From: an uncultured Collinsella sp.
GTDB taxonomy: Bacteria; Actinomycetota; Coriobacteriia; Coriobacteriales; Coriobacteriaceae
Direction of reading: 5' to 3'
Length of the DNA: 64,000 bases
Assembly: GCA_900754525.1 (NCBI GenBank)
Contig: CAAEDE010000040.1
Span: 7,397 to 71,396 of the forward strand
How positions within the stretch are numbered: position 1 is the stretch's first letter; each line of letters starts with the position of its first letter. The position numbers and the translations under genes are program-made. Shown here in pieces: positions 34,414 through 44,679 of this stretch. The notes under the pieces were generated by a model. That model saw only the letters and a list, made by a program, of their open reading frames with translations. It was not told the DNA's origin and did no database searches.

Positions 34414-36081
34414 TTAGAACAGGCCGGTGATGTTGCCGTCGCTGTCGACGTCGATGTTCTCGGCCGCGGGCACCTTGGGCAGACCCGGCATGGTCAGAAC
34501 ACTGCCGGTCAGCGCGACCACAAAGTGGGCGCCGGCAGAAACCTTGAGCTCACGCACGGTGATGCGGAAGTTCTCGGGAGCGCCCAGGGCCTTGGCGTTG
34601 TCGCTAAAGCTGTACTGCGTCTTGGCGACGCACACCGGCAGGTTGCCAAAGCCATTCTCGCGCAGCTCGGCGAGCTGGCGCTTGGCGGCCGGCGTAAAGT
34701 CAACGCCGTCGGCGCGGTAGACCTTGGTGGCAACGGCCTCGAGGGCATCAGCGACATCAGCGCCGTCCTCATAGGCAAACTTGAGCTCGCTCGGCTGCTC
34801 AATCAGGCGCATGACCTCATCGGCCAGGTCGAGCGCGCCCTCGCCGCCCTTGGCCCAGACCTCGGAAAGCTTAACGTTGACGCCGAGCTTCTGGCACTCG
34901 GACTCGATGAGCGCAAGCTCGGCCTCGGTGTCCGTCGGGAAGCGGTTGATGGCGACCACGCAGGGCAGACCATAAACGTTCTGGATGTTGTCGACGTGAC
35001 GCAGCAGGTTGGGCATGCCAGCCTTGAGTGCCTCGAGGTTCTCCTCGTTGAGGTCGGCCTTGGCGACGCCACCGTTGTACTTCAGCGCACGAGCGGTCGC
35101 GACGATCACGACAGCGCTGGGGCGAACGCCCGTCATGCGGCACTTGATGTCGAGGAACTTCTCGGCGCCCAGATCGGCGCCGAAGCCGGCCTCGGTAATG
35201 GCGACATCGCCAAAGCGCATCGCCATACGCGTGGCCATGATAGAGTTGCAGCCGTGGGCGATGTTGGCGAAGGGACCGCCGTGGACAAACGCGGGCGTGC
35301 CCTCGAGCGTTTGCACCAGGTTGGGCTTGAGTGCGTCCTTAAGCAACGCGGCCATGGCACCCTGGGCCTTAAGGTCGCGGGCACGGACGGGCTCGCCGGC
35401 AAAGCTGTAGCCGACGACAATCTCACCCAAGCGTTCCTTGAGGTCGCTGATGCTCGTAGACAGGCACAGGATTGCCATGACCTCGGAGGCGACGGTGATA
35501 TCGAAGCCGTCCTCGCGCGGCACGCCCTGGGCCTTACCGCCAATGCCGTCGATAACGTGGCGCAGCTGACGATCGTTCATATCGACGACGCGCTTCCAAG
35601 TAATGCGCTTAACGTCAATACCGAGCTGGTTGCCCTGCTGAATATGGTTGTCGAGCATGGCGGCCAGCAGGTTGTTGGCAGCACCGATGGCATGGAAGTC
35701 ACCGGTAAAGTGCAGGTTGATATCCTCCATGGGGATGACCTGAGCCCAGCCGCCGCCGGCAGCACCGCCCTTAACGCCAAAGACGGGGCCGAGCGAAGGC
35801 TCGCGCAGGGCCACGGCACTCTTGACGCCGCGACGACGCAGGCCGTCGGCCAGACCGATGGTCGTGGTGGTCTTGCCCTCGCCCGCAGGCGTTGGGTTGA
35901 TAGCGGTCACGAGGACGAGCTTGGCCTGGTGATCGGTCGGCTCGTTGAGCAGTGAATAGTCAACCTTAGCCTTGTCGAAGCCGTACGGAATCAGGTGCTT
36001 TACGTCGACGCCGGCGTTCTTAGCCACCTCGGTAATGGGCAGCGGCGTGACGGAACGTGCGATTTCGATGTCAGTAGGCAT
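34414..36081 (-). CDS. fhs: Formate-tetrahydrofolate ligase
   Basis: 555 residues. ATP-dependent formylation of THF, entry of formate into the C1 pool. The ATP-binding loop is [18 protein letters not shown], followed by the FTHFS signature segments [20 protein letters not shown] and [14 protein letters not shown]. Length is normal for the family. The ATG at 36081 has AAAGGA about 7 bases upstream; an in-frame upstream ATG 25 codons earlier has none. No glyA or gcv genes are adjacent. FolD and FchA at 23-24.7 kb supply the next steps. Confidence 0.96.
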   Translation of the reverse strand: MPTDIEIARSVTPLPITEVAKNAGVDVKHLIPYGFDKAKVDYSLLNEPTDHQAKLVLVTAINPTPAGEGKTTTTIGLADGLRRRGVKSAVALREPSLGPVFGVKGGAAGGGWAQVIPMEDINLHFTGDFHAIGAANNLLAAMLDNHIQQGNQLGIDVKRITWKRVVDMNDRQLRHVIDGIGGKAQGVPREDGFDITVASEVMAILCLSTSISDLKERLGEIVVGYSFAGEPVRARDLKAQGAMAALLKDALKPNLVQTLEGTPAFVHGGPFANIAHGCNSIMATRMAMRFGDVAITEAGFGADLGAEKFLDIKCRMTGVRPSAVVIVATARALKYNGGVAKADLNEENLEALKAGMPNLLRHVDNIQNVYGLPCVVAINRFPTDTEAELALIESECQKLGVNVKLSEVWAKGGEGALDLADEVMRLIEQPSELKFAYEDGADVADALEAVATKVYRADGVDFTPAAKRQLAELRENGFGNLPVCVAKTQYSFSDNAKALGAPENFRITVRELKVSAGAHFVVALTGSVLTMPGLPKVPAAENIDVDSDGNITGLF

Positions 36082-36225
36082 GGGCGGTCCTTTCGTTACC
36101 GAATGAGAAAAAGACCAATTCAGCATAGCACGGGCGCGCAATAGTAAAACGCCCATAACCGATGAACGGCGATATGTTTACCCGATGCCCAGCGATAGCC
36201 TAACAGCCCGCCAAAACAAAGCGCC

Positions 36226-37293
36226 CTAAACGGTAGGTTCAATCCCCAGATGCTCAAAGGTGCGAAGGGTTGCCTGACGGCCCTGCGGCGTACGAATCAT
36301 CAACCCGCACTGCAGCAGATAGGGCTCATAGACATCCTCGAGCGTGCCCGGGTCCTCGCCCACCGCGCTGGCAAGGGTCGTAAGTCCCACGGCACGACCG
36401 GAGAACGTCTTAGCGAGCGTCTCCAAAATGCGAATATCCATCCAGTCCAGACCGAGCTCGTCGATCTCGAAGAACTCAAGCGCCTGGCGACAGATATCGA
36501 GCTCGATGGGGCCGTTGCCGCGCACCTGTGCGTAATCGCGCACGCGCTTGAGCAGGCGGTTGGCAAGACGTGGCGTGCCGCGCGAACGCGAGCCGATCTC
36601 GAGCGCACTGGGATGGTCGATCGTCACGCCCAGGATAGTCGCCGAACGCGTCACAATCTGCGCGAGTTCCTCGACCGTGTAGTAATCCAGGCGATATGAA
36701 ATGCCAAAGCGGTCGCGCAACGGGCCGGTCAACATGCCTGAGCGGGTCGTTGCCGCTACCAGCGTAAACTTGGGGATATCCAGGCGAATCGAGCGCGCCG
36801 CCGGACCCTTGCCAATCACGATATCGAGGGCAAAGTCCTCCATCGCGGGGTACAGGACCTCCTCGACCGAACGGTTGAGGCGGTGGATCTCGTCGATAAA
36901 CAGCACATCACCCGGCTGCAAGTTAGTAAGGATGGCCGCCAGGTCGCCCGTGCGCGCGATGGCAGGGCCACTCGTGGTCTTGATCTGAGCGCCCAGCTCG
37001 TTGGCGATAACGGTGGCCAGCGTGGTCTTGCCCAGGCCCGGAGGACCCGAGAAAATCACGTGGTCGAGCGTCTCGCCACGGTTCTGCGCCGCTTCGATCA
37101 ACACGCGCAGGCTCTGCTTGATGTGCTCCTGGCCGCAGTAGTCGTCCAGGCGCTGGGGGCGCAAAGTGCGGTCGACATCGAGGTCCTCGGCCGTCAGCTC
37201 CGAGCCCACCATGCGCTCGCCGTGCGCCATGGATGCCGCCGGCGAGTTGCCGGGCGTCGCCCACAGGTCCTGAGAGTCATCGGCTTCCCACAT
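36226..37293 (-). CDS. ruvB: Holliday junction branch-migration ATPase RuvB
   Basis: 355 residues, the hexameric AAA+ motor of the RuvABC resolvasome. Walker A is [11 protein letters not shown], Walker [12 protein letters not shown], sensor 1 and neighbouring motifs are in [18 protein letters not shown], and the arginine-rich [10 protein letters not shown] precedes the winged-helix domain. The ATG at 37293 overlaps the ruvA stop codon (TGATG), so the pair is translationally coupled. Last gene of ruvCAB. Confidence 0.97.
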   Translation of the reverse strand: MWEADDSQDLWATPGNSPAASMAHGERMVGSELTAEDLDVDRTLRPQRLDDYCGQEHIKQSLRVLIEAAQNRGETLDHVIFSGPPGLGKTTLATVIANELGAQIKTTSGPAIARTGDLAAILTNLQPGDVLFIDEIHRLNRSVEEVLYPAMEDFALDIVIGKGPAARSIRLDIPKFTLVAATTRSGMLTGPLRDRFGISYRLDYYTVEELAQIVTRSATILGVTIDHPSALEIGSRSRGTPRLANRLLKRVRDYAQVRGNGPIELDICRQALEFFEIDELGLDWMDIRILETLAKTFSGRAVGLTTLASAVGEDPGTLEDVYEPYLLQCGLMIRTPQGRQATLRTFEHLGIEPTV

Positions 37294-37913
37294 CACGCAT
37301 CCATTCCAAGTCGCTTAAGCGCCGCGCCGAGCAGATCCTCGACACGCATATTCTGCCCATCATACCCGCTCAGGGCAACATCGGTCTCCTGCGGGCTAAA
37401 GCCCATGGAAAGGAGTGCCGCACGGGCATCATCGATCGCCGAGGGAGCGGCAGCGGGCACGGGCATCGCAACCTGTCCGGGAATCACGTCGACCGGCACA
37501 AAGCCCTTATCCTTGGCAAAGGTGCTCTTGAGTTCCAGGATCAGGCGCTGAGCTGTCTTTTTGCCCACACCGGGTACCTTGGCCATGCCCTTGTCGTCCT
37601 CGGCCATCACCAGCGAATACAGCTGCCCCACGGTATAGGTGGAAAGCACGGCGAGCGCCAAGCGCGGGCCAACGCCCGAGACGGACACGAGCCGGTCGAA
37701 CATCGTGCGCTCATCCTTTGAGGAAAAACCGAAAAGTGTCATGGCGTCCTCGCGCACCTGCATACGCGTGTAGAGGCGGACCTCGCCGCCGGGCGTCGGC
37801 AACGTGGCCGCAGTGCTGCCCGAGATGCCGAGCTCAAAGCCAACGCCCGACACATCGACGACAGCAGAGCTCATCGTGGACTCGACAAGCGTTCCGTGGA
37901 GCTGGGAAATCAT
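37293..37913 (-). CDS. ruvA: Holliday junction DNA helicase subunit RuvA
   Basis: 206 residues, starting [13 protein letters not shown]. Domain I is the OB fold. Domain II has the two helix-hairpin-helix motifs ([18 protein letters not shown] and [19 protein letters not shown]). The C-terminal UBA-like domain III ([20 protein letters not shown]) contacts RuvB. The start overlaps the ruvC stop (TGATG) and GAGAGGAAC precedes it. Confidence 0.97.
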   Translation of the reverse strand: MISQLHGTLVESTMSSAVVDVSGVGFELGISGSTAATLPTPGGEVRLYTRMQVREDAMTLFGFSSKDERTMFDRLVSVSGVGPRLALAVLSTYTVGQLYSLVMAEDDKGMAKVPGVGKKTAQRLILELKSTFAKDKGFVPVDVIPGQVAMPVPAAAPSAIDDARAALLSMGFSPQETDVALSGYDGQNMRVEDLLGAALKRLGMDA

Positions 37914-38434
37914 CAGTATCCGGTTCCTCTCTGTTGATAGAACTCGCCACCGGTGAGGGCGCGGGTGCGGCTGAGATTTACGTGGCAGATGGCGCAGGCC
38001 AGGGCATCGGCGGCATGGTCGGGATGCGGGTCGTGGTCGAGCTGCGTTAGCGTGCGTACCATGTAGGCGACCTGCCGCTTGTCCGCGGCGCCGGTGCCCA
38101 CCACAGCCTGTTTGATCTGCATGGGCGTGTACTCGCCAATCTCGAGCGCGCACTCCGAAAGCGCCACAAGCGCAGCGCCGCGGGCATGCGCCGTGGGGAT
38201 GGCCGAACGAACGTTGGCGCCAAAATAGATGCTCTCGACAGCAGCCGTGTCGGGTCGATAACGCTCGACGACATCCTTAAGGTCATGGGCGATATGCGAC
38301 AGGCGCACCGCGAGCGGACTTCCGGCACTGGTCTCGATGCAGCCATAGGCACGGCAGCGAACCTCGCCACGTCGCTCCTCGATAATCCCCCAGCCCGTAT
38401 GAGCCAAACCGGGGTCAATGCCCAAGATAACCAA
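37913..38434 (-). CDS. ruvC: Crossover junction endodeoxyribonuclease RuvC, TTG start
   Basis: 173 residues. RuvC cleaves Holliday junctions. Acidic active-site residues are at the start (GIDPGLAHTGWG), in VESIYFGAN, and in the late DHAADALACAICH segment. The fold begins at once after the start, and the only good ribosome site is GGGGAGG, five bases before a TTG at 38434, so a TTG start (fMet-VILGIDPG) is preferred. An open frame begins another seven codons upstream at a second TTG but would bury the ribosome site. First gene of ruvCAB, with an SOS box 56-69 bp upstream. Confidence 0.93.
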   Translation of the reverse strand: MVILGIDPGLAHTGWGIIEERRGEVRCRAYGCIETSAGSPLAVRLSHIAHDLKDVVERYRPDTAAVESIYFGANVRSAIPTAHARGAALVALSECALEIGEYTPMQIKQAVVGTGAADKRQVAYMVRTLTQLDHDPHPDHAADALACAICHVNLSRTRALTGGEFYQQRGTGY

Positions 38435-38489
38435 GCCAACCTCCCCTCGCCACAAGCACAGCGCAAGACAAGGCCCCGCGCATCATTCA

Positions 38490-38503
38490 CGAACGTCTGT
38501 TCT
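38490..38503 (-). promoter_or_regulatory. LexA (SOS) box upstream of ruvCAB
   Basis: CGAACGTCTGTTCT on the plus strand differs from the Gram-positive/actinobacterial SOS consensus (CGAAC N4 GTTCG) only in the last base. Its position ahead of ruvC is as expected for damage induction. Confidence 0.7.
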
Positions 38504-38551
38504 AGAATAACACAACGGGGCCAAGATGCTTAAAGCAAGATTGCTTCTGCC

Positions 38552-40537
38552 CTAGTTCTGGCTAAAGAATGGGAACTGCCTCGGATCTACTGGCGGATGC
38601 GGCATCGGCGTGCCCTGGGGCCCACCCTGCGAGCCGCCCTGACCGCCCATCATCTTATCGATGGCGTCCTGAACCTCACCCTCGAACTTTTTCATTCCCT
38701 CGTGCAAACGACGCTGACCGTCCTCGGAGCGCAGCTCCTCCATCTGCTCGGGCGAAATACCCAGTAGCTCGCCCAGCACGCCCATCATCTCGTTTCGCAC
38801 GCGCTCGCTCGTATCCTCGTCAGCAAAACGGCGCACCTCGGCGCGTGCCAGCGAATCGACCGACATACGCTCCTTGCCATTAAGCCCCAGGTCGGACCAC
38901 GCGAGCATGTACGGCCAAGAGCGCTCGGCAAACGAGCGGGACGAGACGATCGGTGCCGTCGGCAACATGCGGCGGGCAGCCTCACCCTGTCGAACGAGCA
39001 TCAGCAGCAGCGAGCAGGCCTCAGGCTTGCCAGCGGCCATCGGGATATCGTCGAAAGATCGATTGCGGTCCACGTGCGCCTCGAGCGCGCCATCGACCTC
39101 ACCCGGCTCAAGCCCGCCGAGCAGCTGTGCCGCGCGATCGAGCATATCGACCGGACCGTCGAGCGTCGAGAGCGCCTGCGCCAGCACTCGCTCCATGCAG
39201 TCTTCCACCGCGTTGAGCGTCACGAGCTCTTGGGGCACCACGGAAGACGTGCGGTTGCGCACACGCGCCACAAACTCAAGCGTCGACAGGTACACATCGC
39301 CAAAGGGCGCGTAGTCGCCCTGATAGCCGCCGCAAAGCGCCGGCGCCGTCAGCGCGTACTCGGTTTTGGACAGCGGGCTCAGCGCCATCGCACCCAGCTC
39401 GAGCGCCGTGTCCTCCAGCATGAGGCCCAGTGTGCGCGAGCGCAGACGCTCGGCATCGCCCGCCGACACGTCGCGATCGAGCACACGCGCCGCATCCGGT
39501 GCATCGCGCTCGACAGTGCGAATGTGCAGACGCTCGGCGATGGCGCGGACGGCGGCACAGCGGGCAGCCTCGGCCTCTTCCTGCGCCGGCGTAAAGATAC
39601 GGTTGCGCCCCAGCACCAGGCCAATCACATTGCGCGGGCCCAGAGCGTCGACGGCCAGCGCCGCCAGCAGGGACGACGGCAAGTCGCCCTCGAGTGCCAC
39701 CACAGCACGCGACGCACCGTGGGCTCGGGCGTTGTCGCGCACGGCGAGCACCAGCGCCTGCCACAGCCACTCCTCGGAACGGAACTCGGGCAGTTCGTGA
39801 TCTTCCAGGGCATCGAGCATCACGCCGCGTTGAATCTCCTGAACCAGCAGGCTCTCCTCAAAGCACGGCGCCTGGGCCACCACGCGCCCGCAGTCGTCGA
39901 GCACAAACGATCCGCCGGTATACACCGACTCGTCATAGGCGCCGACCGGCGCCATGCAGGCAAACCACACGCTGCGCTTGGATGCGATCTTGCGGTAGGC
40001 GCCGCTGCGAACGGCGGCAATGGCGGCAGTCTCGCGGTCGGTCATGTCAAACGCGTTGAATTGGAAATACGCGATGAGGTCGACGCCGGTCGGCAACATC
40101 TCGAGCTCGCGGTCCAAGTCAAAAATCACGGTGATGCGCACGCCGTCCACGTCGAACACCGGCGGCGCCCAACGCGTGTCGTTGTTCTCGCCACGCTGCA
40201 AGGCAATGCTCGAACGCGCCGGCACCACATGACCGTCCTTGAGCATCATGTAGTCGAGCAGCGGCTGGCCCTCAAACGAAACCGCCGCGGGCACGATGCA
40301 GATCATGTCAAGCTCCTGGATACGCTCGGCGACACCAGTCAGGCCGGCAAGCATGTCGTGCTCAAAGTCGGCAGCGCCCACCAGACCACCGGGCATGGCG
40401 CCCATAAAGAGCGGAGCCGGAACGCACAGCACGCGCGCTCCGCGCTCGTGGGCCAGACGAGCCTGGTCCTCGATGCGGTCGCAAATGCCCTCAATATCAC
40501 CCAGGCGCATATCGATCTGTGCAAGCGCGAGCTTCAT
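38552..40537 (-). CDS. NAD-synthetase-like protein with both active sites degenerate
   Basis: 661 residues with the two-domain layout of glutamine-dependent NAD+ synthetase (NadE): nitrilase-like glutaminase (1-260) then adenylating synthetase (270-620). The key residues are missing. In the glutaminase, the Glu of a [FP]xE[LM] segment is absent (VPAPLFMGAMPGG) and the Cys of the I-C-[EY]-D segment is Phe/Asp (ITVIFDLDREL). In the synthetase, the PP-loop SGGxDS reads EGDLPSS in VVALEGDLPSSLLAALAVDA, although the flanking LGPRNVIGLVLG is conserved. A helical extension and a Gly/Pro/Gln tail (MGGQGGSQGGPQ) follow. It probably lost NAD synthesis and may be regulatory or structural. AAAGGG precedes the ATG. 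Confidence 0.7.
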   Translation of the reverse strand: MKLALAQIDMRLGDIEGICDRIEDQARLAHERGARVLCVPAPLFMGAMPGGLVGAADFEHDMLAGLTGVAERIQELDMICIVPAAVSFEGQPLLDYMMLKDGHVVPARSSIALQRGENNDTRWAPPVFDVDGVRITVIFDLDRELEMLPTGVDLIAYFQFNAFDMTDRETAAIAAVRSGAYRKIASKRSVWFACMAPVGAYDESVYTGGSFVLDDCGRVVAQAPCFEESLLVQEIQRGVMLDALEDHELPEFRSEEWLWQALVLAVRDNARAHGASRAVVALEGDLPSSLLAALAVDALGPRNVIGLVLGRNRIFTPAQEEAEAARCAAVRAIAERLHIRTVERDAPDAARVLDRDVSAGDAERLRSRTLGLMLEDTALELGAMALSPLSKTEYALTAPALCGGYQGDYAPFGDVYLSTLEFVARVRNRTSSVVPQELVTLNAVEDCMERVLAQALSTLDGPVDMLDRAAQLLGGLEPGEVDGALEAHVDRNRSFDDIPMAAGKPEACSLLLMLVRQGEAARRMLPTAPIVSSRSFAERSWPYMLAWSDLGLNGKERMSVDSLARAEVRRFADEDTSERVRNEMMGVLGELLGISPEQMEELRSEDGQRRLHEGMKKFEGEVQDAIDKMMGGQGGSQGGPQGTPMPHPPVDPRQFPFFSQN

Positions 40538-40576
40538 GGCTCAGCCCTTTCCGTCGTAAACCATCGAAATCGTAGT

Positions 40577-40609
40577 AAAAGCGCCGGCCGCATAATGCAG
40601 TCGGCGCTT
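40577..40609 (-). terminator. Terminator after the superoxide reductase gene
   Basis: On the minus strand AAGCGCCG pairs with CGGCGCTT (40602-40609 with 40579-40586), with further pairing inside the 15-nt loop region, followed by TTTT. Confidence 0.75.
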
Positions 40610-40654
40610 GCATGTGCATATGCTAGCTATGATACCCCGAGCGGGGGCGCGCTC

Positions 40655-41017
40655 CTAGAATGTCGCGGACCACAGCCCGTGCAGGTTGCAGTAGGCATAG
40701 ACGGTACCGGTCTTGGAGCCGCCCGCGAAAAACGTCGCGGGTTTCATGCCGGGCTCAAGGTAATGGACCTCTAAGCGGCCCTCGGCCTCAAGGGCGATCC
40801 ACTCAATGTAGTGCTCGGGCAGGCTGGGGTGCTCGACCGAGCCAACGCGGGCGCGAATCACGTGACCGTCGCGCTCGGTCTCGACAACAGGCACGTGCTT
40901 CTCATGCGCCGCGTCCTCAGTGTTTGCGGTCAGTTCCGTGCAACCGGCAGGGGTCGCAACGTCGTCGCCAAGGGCAGCGATGAGCTTACCGTCGGGGTCC
41001 TTAAAGAATTTCGCCAT
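40655..41017 (-). CDS. Superoxide reductase (neelaredoxin-type desulfoferrodoxin)
   Basis: 120 residues. Reduces superoxide to peroxide without making oxygen, an anaerobe's alternative to SOD. The iron-site ligands are in order: the Glu-Lys-His of AHEKHVP (E39, K40, H41), His63 and His69 in VEHPSLPEHYIEW, and Cys110/His113 in YCNLHG. The four-Cys N-terminal desulforedoxin domain is missing, so it is the one-iron form. The start at 41017 has AAGGAG upstream. Cytoplasmic. Confidence 0.92.
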   Translation of the reverse strand: MAKFFKDPDGKLIAALGDDVATPAGCTELTANTEDAAHEKHVPVVETERDGHVIRARVGSVEHPSLPEHYIEWIALEAEGRLEVHYLEPGMKPATFFAGGSKTGTVYAYCNLHGLWSATF

Positions 41018-41167
41018 GATGTTCTCCTTTGCTGATGTGCCAATGTTCTTGATGGTTCTTATGCCCAAAGGCAGACAAACCATCCACGGCATTGCAAATG
41101 AACACATAACGGGCGGGGACGATGGGACAGCGTGTGCCATCCGCCCTGACGGCCCCACCCGAGCTGG

Positions 41168-44100
41168 TTAGCGCCCGTCGCCGCCAAGCAGTGCCAGAAC
41201 ATCCTCGCGCGTGAACAGTGCCGACGAGATGCCGTCGCCGCCGAGCACGCTGTTGACCAAGTCGCGCTTGGACTCCTGCATCCGCATAATGCGTTCCTCG
41301 ATCGTGTCCTTGGCGATGAGCTTGTACACGGTCACGGTATGTTGCTGGCCAATACGATGCGCGCGGTCAGTCGCTTGGTCCTGCGCCGCCACGTTCCACC
41401 ACGGGTCATAGTGGATGACCACGTCGGCCGCCGTCAGGTTAAGGCCCACGCCGCCCGCCTTGAGCGAAATCAAAAAGACCGGCACCTCGCCCGCCTGGAA
41501 CTGTGCGACCATCTTGGCGCGGCTCTCTTTAGACGATGCGCCCGTGAGCTTAAGGAAGGCGATATCCTCCTTGGCCAAACGCTTGCCGATGATATCGAGC
41601 ATACCCGTAAACTGGCTGAACAACAGGATGCGATGCCCGCCGTCGAGTGCGCCGTGCACGAGCTCCATGCACGTATCGAGCTTGGCGCTCCCCGCCTTGT
41701 AATCCTCGTAGTGTAGACGCGGGTCGCAGCAGATCTGGCGCAGCTTGGTGAGCTCGGCGAGCACCTTGAGCTTATCTTTCTTAAACTCCCCGGCCTCGCG
41801 GTGCTGCACCTGCTGGGCGATGCGGTCTTGGTTGGCCAGGTAGAGCTTGCGCTGTTCGCCGGCAAGCTGTGCCATCACCGTATCCTCGATCTTCTCGGGC
41901 AGATCGGCCACCACATCTTCCTTGACGCGACGCAGCACAAACGGCGACACGAGCGCCTGCAGACGAGCGGCACTGTCGCCCTCGGCATGCTCGACGGGAC
42001 TCTCAAAGCGCTTGGCAAATGAGTCGCGCGTGCCCAGAAGACCCGGCATCAAAAAGTCGAAGATACTCCAAAGCTCGGACAGGCGGTTTTCGATGGGCGT
42101 GCCCGTCAAGGCAAAGCGCACGCCGGCCGGCAGGCGCTTGGCAGCGCGGGCCACCTGGGTGAGCGGGTTTTTAATGTACTGGGCCTCATCGAGCACTACG
42201 CGGGCAAAGTCCTGCTCGACATATTCGTCGATGTCGCGACGCATGAGGTCATACGACGTCACGACCACGTTGTGCTCGGCGGCACCGGCAATTTGTACGC
42301 GACGCTGGGCCTTGGCGCCCACGATGGCACACACATCAATCGAGGGGGAGAAGCGCTCCAACTCGGCAGCCCAGTTGTACACGAGCGACGCGGGGCACAC
42401 CACGAGCGTGGGCTTGGTATCCCCCGCCTCCACGCGCGCCAGAATGTGCGCAATCATCTGCAGCGTTTTGCCCAGGCCCATATCGTCGGCCAAGATGCCG
42501 CCGAGACCCAGGTGCTCGAGCGAGCCAAGCCACTGGTAGCCGTCGATCTGGTAGCCACGCAGCGTGGCCTTGAGCGAGGCGGGCACCGTAAAGTCCATCT
42601 TGCCGAGCGTATCCAAGCGCTCGACGGTGCGACGGAATGCAGCGTCGCGATCGGCTTCGAGCGCGGGCGTGCGCGCAAGCATGTTGTCGACGAACAGGGC
42701 ACTCGATGCGGGAAGCGACACGCCGTCGAGCAGGTCGACGGCATCGACGCCCAAGTCCTCAGCAAGGCCAAACGCAGCGCGGGCACCTTCATCCAGGCGA
42801 ACGATGTCGCCCGACGTGAGGCGCGCAAACGTCTGGTGGCGCTTATACGAGTCCAGATAGATGGCAAGGTCGCCCGCCGAAAGCCCGCTCGCACCCAGCT
42901 CGACGTCGAGCAGGTTGCTCTTGACGGTCGCACGCACCGAGAGCTTGGGCGCAGGACGGACCGAAATCTGGCGCAGGCGGTCGCTGAGCATAACCTCGCC
43001 CAGCTCGGACAGGGCAGACAGGCCCTCGGTCAGCAAGTGGAACAGGCTCTCGTCATCGCGTTCCTCAAACGCCAGGCCGCCCTCGCGGAAATCAAAGTAC
43101 AGGGCAGCCGTGTCCATAACGCGAAACTCCGCCAGCGTATCGCGGGGCGGAACGCCGGGGCGTTGCTCTTCGAAAGGACTGCCCGGAGCACCAAGACTAA
43201 AGAGATCTGCCGACCAATCGCCGTAGGCCACCGTAATCTTGCAGGTCACAAGGCCATCGTCGACGCCAATCGCCATGGCAAAACTCGGCTCGGGCGCCAC
43301 GGCGTCAAGTACGGCGGGAGCGGTCAGGTCGGTGTAGTCGCGCAAGATCGGCAGCGCCATGCGGCAGAACTCGCCCACCTGGTCGGCGGCGATATGGACC
43401 GGCGTACGGCAGGGCAACAAGTGCGATAGGAACGGCGCCGCATGCTGGGCAAACGCCGTGTCGGTACGGCGCGCGCGGCGCGTATCGACCAGATAGGCTG
43501 CGTCGCCTGCGACAAAGCAGTACGTATCGGCCGGCAGGCGCAAGTCGTAGCTGCCTCCCGCCGCCGGTGCAATCTTGGCGGCAAGGAGCGGCGGGCGCTT
43601 AGCCGGGACTTCGCCCTCCCCCTGCGGCGACGGCTCGACTGCCACCTCGTAGGCGCGATGCGTCGTCGTTCCCCGCGACCAAGCAGGCTCAAAGGACATG
43701 GTCCTGCCGCGCAGCAGGTCCAGCACGGACACGATGGAATGCTCGGATACCGGCAACTGACGCTCGGCGACAAAACCGTTGCGGACAAAGTCATACGACG
43801 CCGAGCGCGAGCTCGTAATATCGCCTAGGTAGGCGACCGTCATTGCGATAAAGTCGAGCAGCTTTGTCGACACGTCATCGAAAGCCTCGGGCACATGGGC
43901 AAACGTAAGCTTCTTGCCATAGGAGAACGTACCGCCGCGCACATAGGCATCGGCCATGCCGTCGATATCCTTAACCACGTAGGACACCGAACCGCTACGA
44001 ATGCGAAACTCGAGCGCCCAGTTAAAACGATCGGCAAACAGCGGATTGTAGTACGGCACCAGCGAGGGCTCCAGCACCGCTTTGGGCGCATCGGGGTCAA

Positions 44101-44641
44101 TGGTGCTGGCGAGCTTGCGACGCATGACCGCGAGCTCGTCCATGCGCGCGTCCGAAAGATCGGAAAGCGCCGCCACAAGGCTCGGGCTCGTGGGGACGGG
44201 CGCCGGGAAGGGAAAGTTGGGGTTGACCGCAGATGCGGTGGGCGCGGGGCGCGTGGGCTGCTTGGACTGTGCGGGCGGTACTGTAAACGTGCGGACCGGC
44301 GTGCGCAAACCCTCGACGGGCTCGGCGCCACTGGCATCCAGATACGCCAGCGCCGTGGCGATGGCGTGCTTGCACATGCCGGAATAGCGGAAGGCGGCGG
44401 GGCAATCGCAGTCGTAGTCGATAACCTCGTGCTCGTCCATGTCGAGCGCCACGTGCGTCTTGTACAGGTCGCCGCGCGAGCCGCGCACCGAGCCCTCGAT
44501 GTTCACGTTTTTGGAGAAGCGCGAGCCGGAGTCCTCAAACGACAGCACGGCACCGTTGAGCATGAGCGAACGCCCCTTCATAAAGGTGCCGTTCAACGCC
44601 GCCTCTTTGCGAAGCGCCTGCACAAACGTCCCCTGTGCCAT
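41168..44641 (-). CDS. SWIM zinc-finger / SNF2-family helicase
   Basis: 1157 residues. A SWIM zinc finger near residues 75-105 (YDCDCPAAFRYSGMCKHAIA, CxC...CxH) is followed by a long central region and an SNF2 ATPase core: ILADDMGLGKTLQMIAHILA (Walker A), VVLDEAQYIKNP (DEAQ box), ALTGTPIENRLSELWSIFDF, ILLFSQFTGMLDIIGKRL, and motif VI QDQATDRAHRIGQQHTV. Such bacterial Snf2 proteins (RapA-like or HepA-related) remodel protein-nucleic-acid complexes; some appear in defence islands, but the neighbours here are housekeeping. GGAGGAAGTG precedes the ATG. It lies 38 bp downstream of dnaE. Confidence 0.92.
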   Translation of the reverse strand: MAQGTFVQALRKEAALNGTFMKGRSLMLNGAVLSFEDSGSRFSKNVNIEGSVRGSRGDLYKTHVALDMDEHEVIDYDCDCPAAFRYSGMCKHAIATALAYLDASGAEPVEGLRTPVRTFTVPPAQSKQPTRPAPTASAVNPNFPFPAPVPTSPSLVAALSDLSDARMDELAVMRRKLASTIDPDAPKAVLEPSLVPYYNPLFADRFNWALEFRIRSGSVSYVVKDIDGMADAYVRGGTFSYGKKLTFAHVPEAFDDVSTKLLDFIAMTVAYLGDITSSRSASYDFVRNGFVAERQLPVSEHSIVSVLDLLRGRTMSFEPAWSRGTTTHRAYEVAVEPSPQGEGEVPAKRPPLLAAKIAPAAGGSYDLRLPADTYCFVAGDAAYLVDTRRARRTDTAFAQHAAPFLSHLLPCRTPVHIAADQVGEFCRMALPILRDYTDLTAPAVLDAVAPEPSFAMAIGVDDGLVTCKITVAYGDWSADLFSLGAPGSPFEEQRPGVPPRDTLAEFRVMDTAALYFDFREGGLAFEERDDESLFHLLTEGLSALSELGEVMLSDRLRQISVRPAPKLSVRATVKSNLLDVELGASGLSAGDLAIYLDSYKRHQTFARLTSGDIVRLDEGARAAFGLAEDLGVDAVDLLDGVSLPASSALFVDNMLARTPALEADRDAAFRRTVERLDTLGKMDFTVPASLKATLRGYQIDGYQWLGSLEHLGLGGILADDMGLGKTLQMIAHILARVEAGDTKPTLVVCPASLVYNWAAELERFSPSIDVCAIVGAKAQRRVQIAGAAEHNVVVTSYDLMRRDIDEYVEQDFARVVLDEAQYIKNPLTQVARAAKRLPAGVRFALTGTPIENRLSELWSIFDFLMPGLLGTRDSFAKRFESPVEHAEGDSAARLQALVSPFVLRRVKEDVVADLPEKIEDTVMAQLAGEQRKLYLANQDRIAQQVQHREAGEFKKDKLKVLAELTKLRQICCDPRLHYEDYKAGSAKLDTCMELVHGALDGGHRILLFSQFTGMLDIIGKRLAKEDIAFLKLTGASSKESRAKMVAQFQAGEVPVFLISLKAGGVGLNLTAADVVIHYDPWWNVAAQDQATDRAHRIGQQHTVTVYKLIAKDTIEERIMRMQESKRDLVNSVLGGDGISSALFTREDVLALLGGDGR

Positions 44642-44679
44642 CACTTCCTCCAATCTCGCGCGGACCAGCAAGGTCGCCC

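Noticed and set aside
34525..35955. 476-codon plus-strand frame
   Set aside because: Antisense shadow of fhs.
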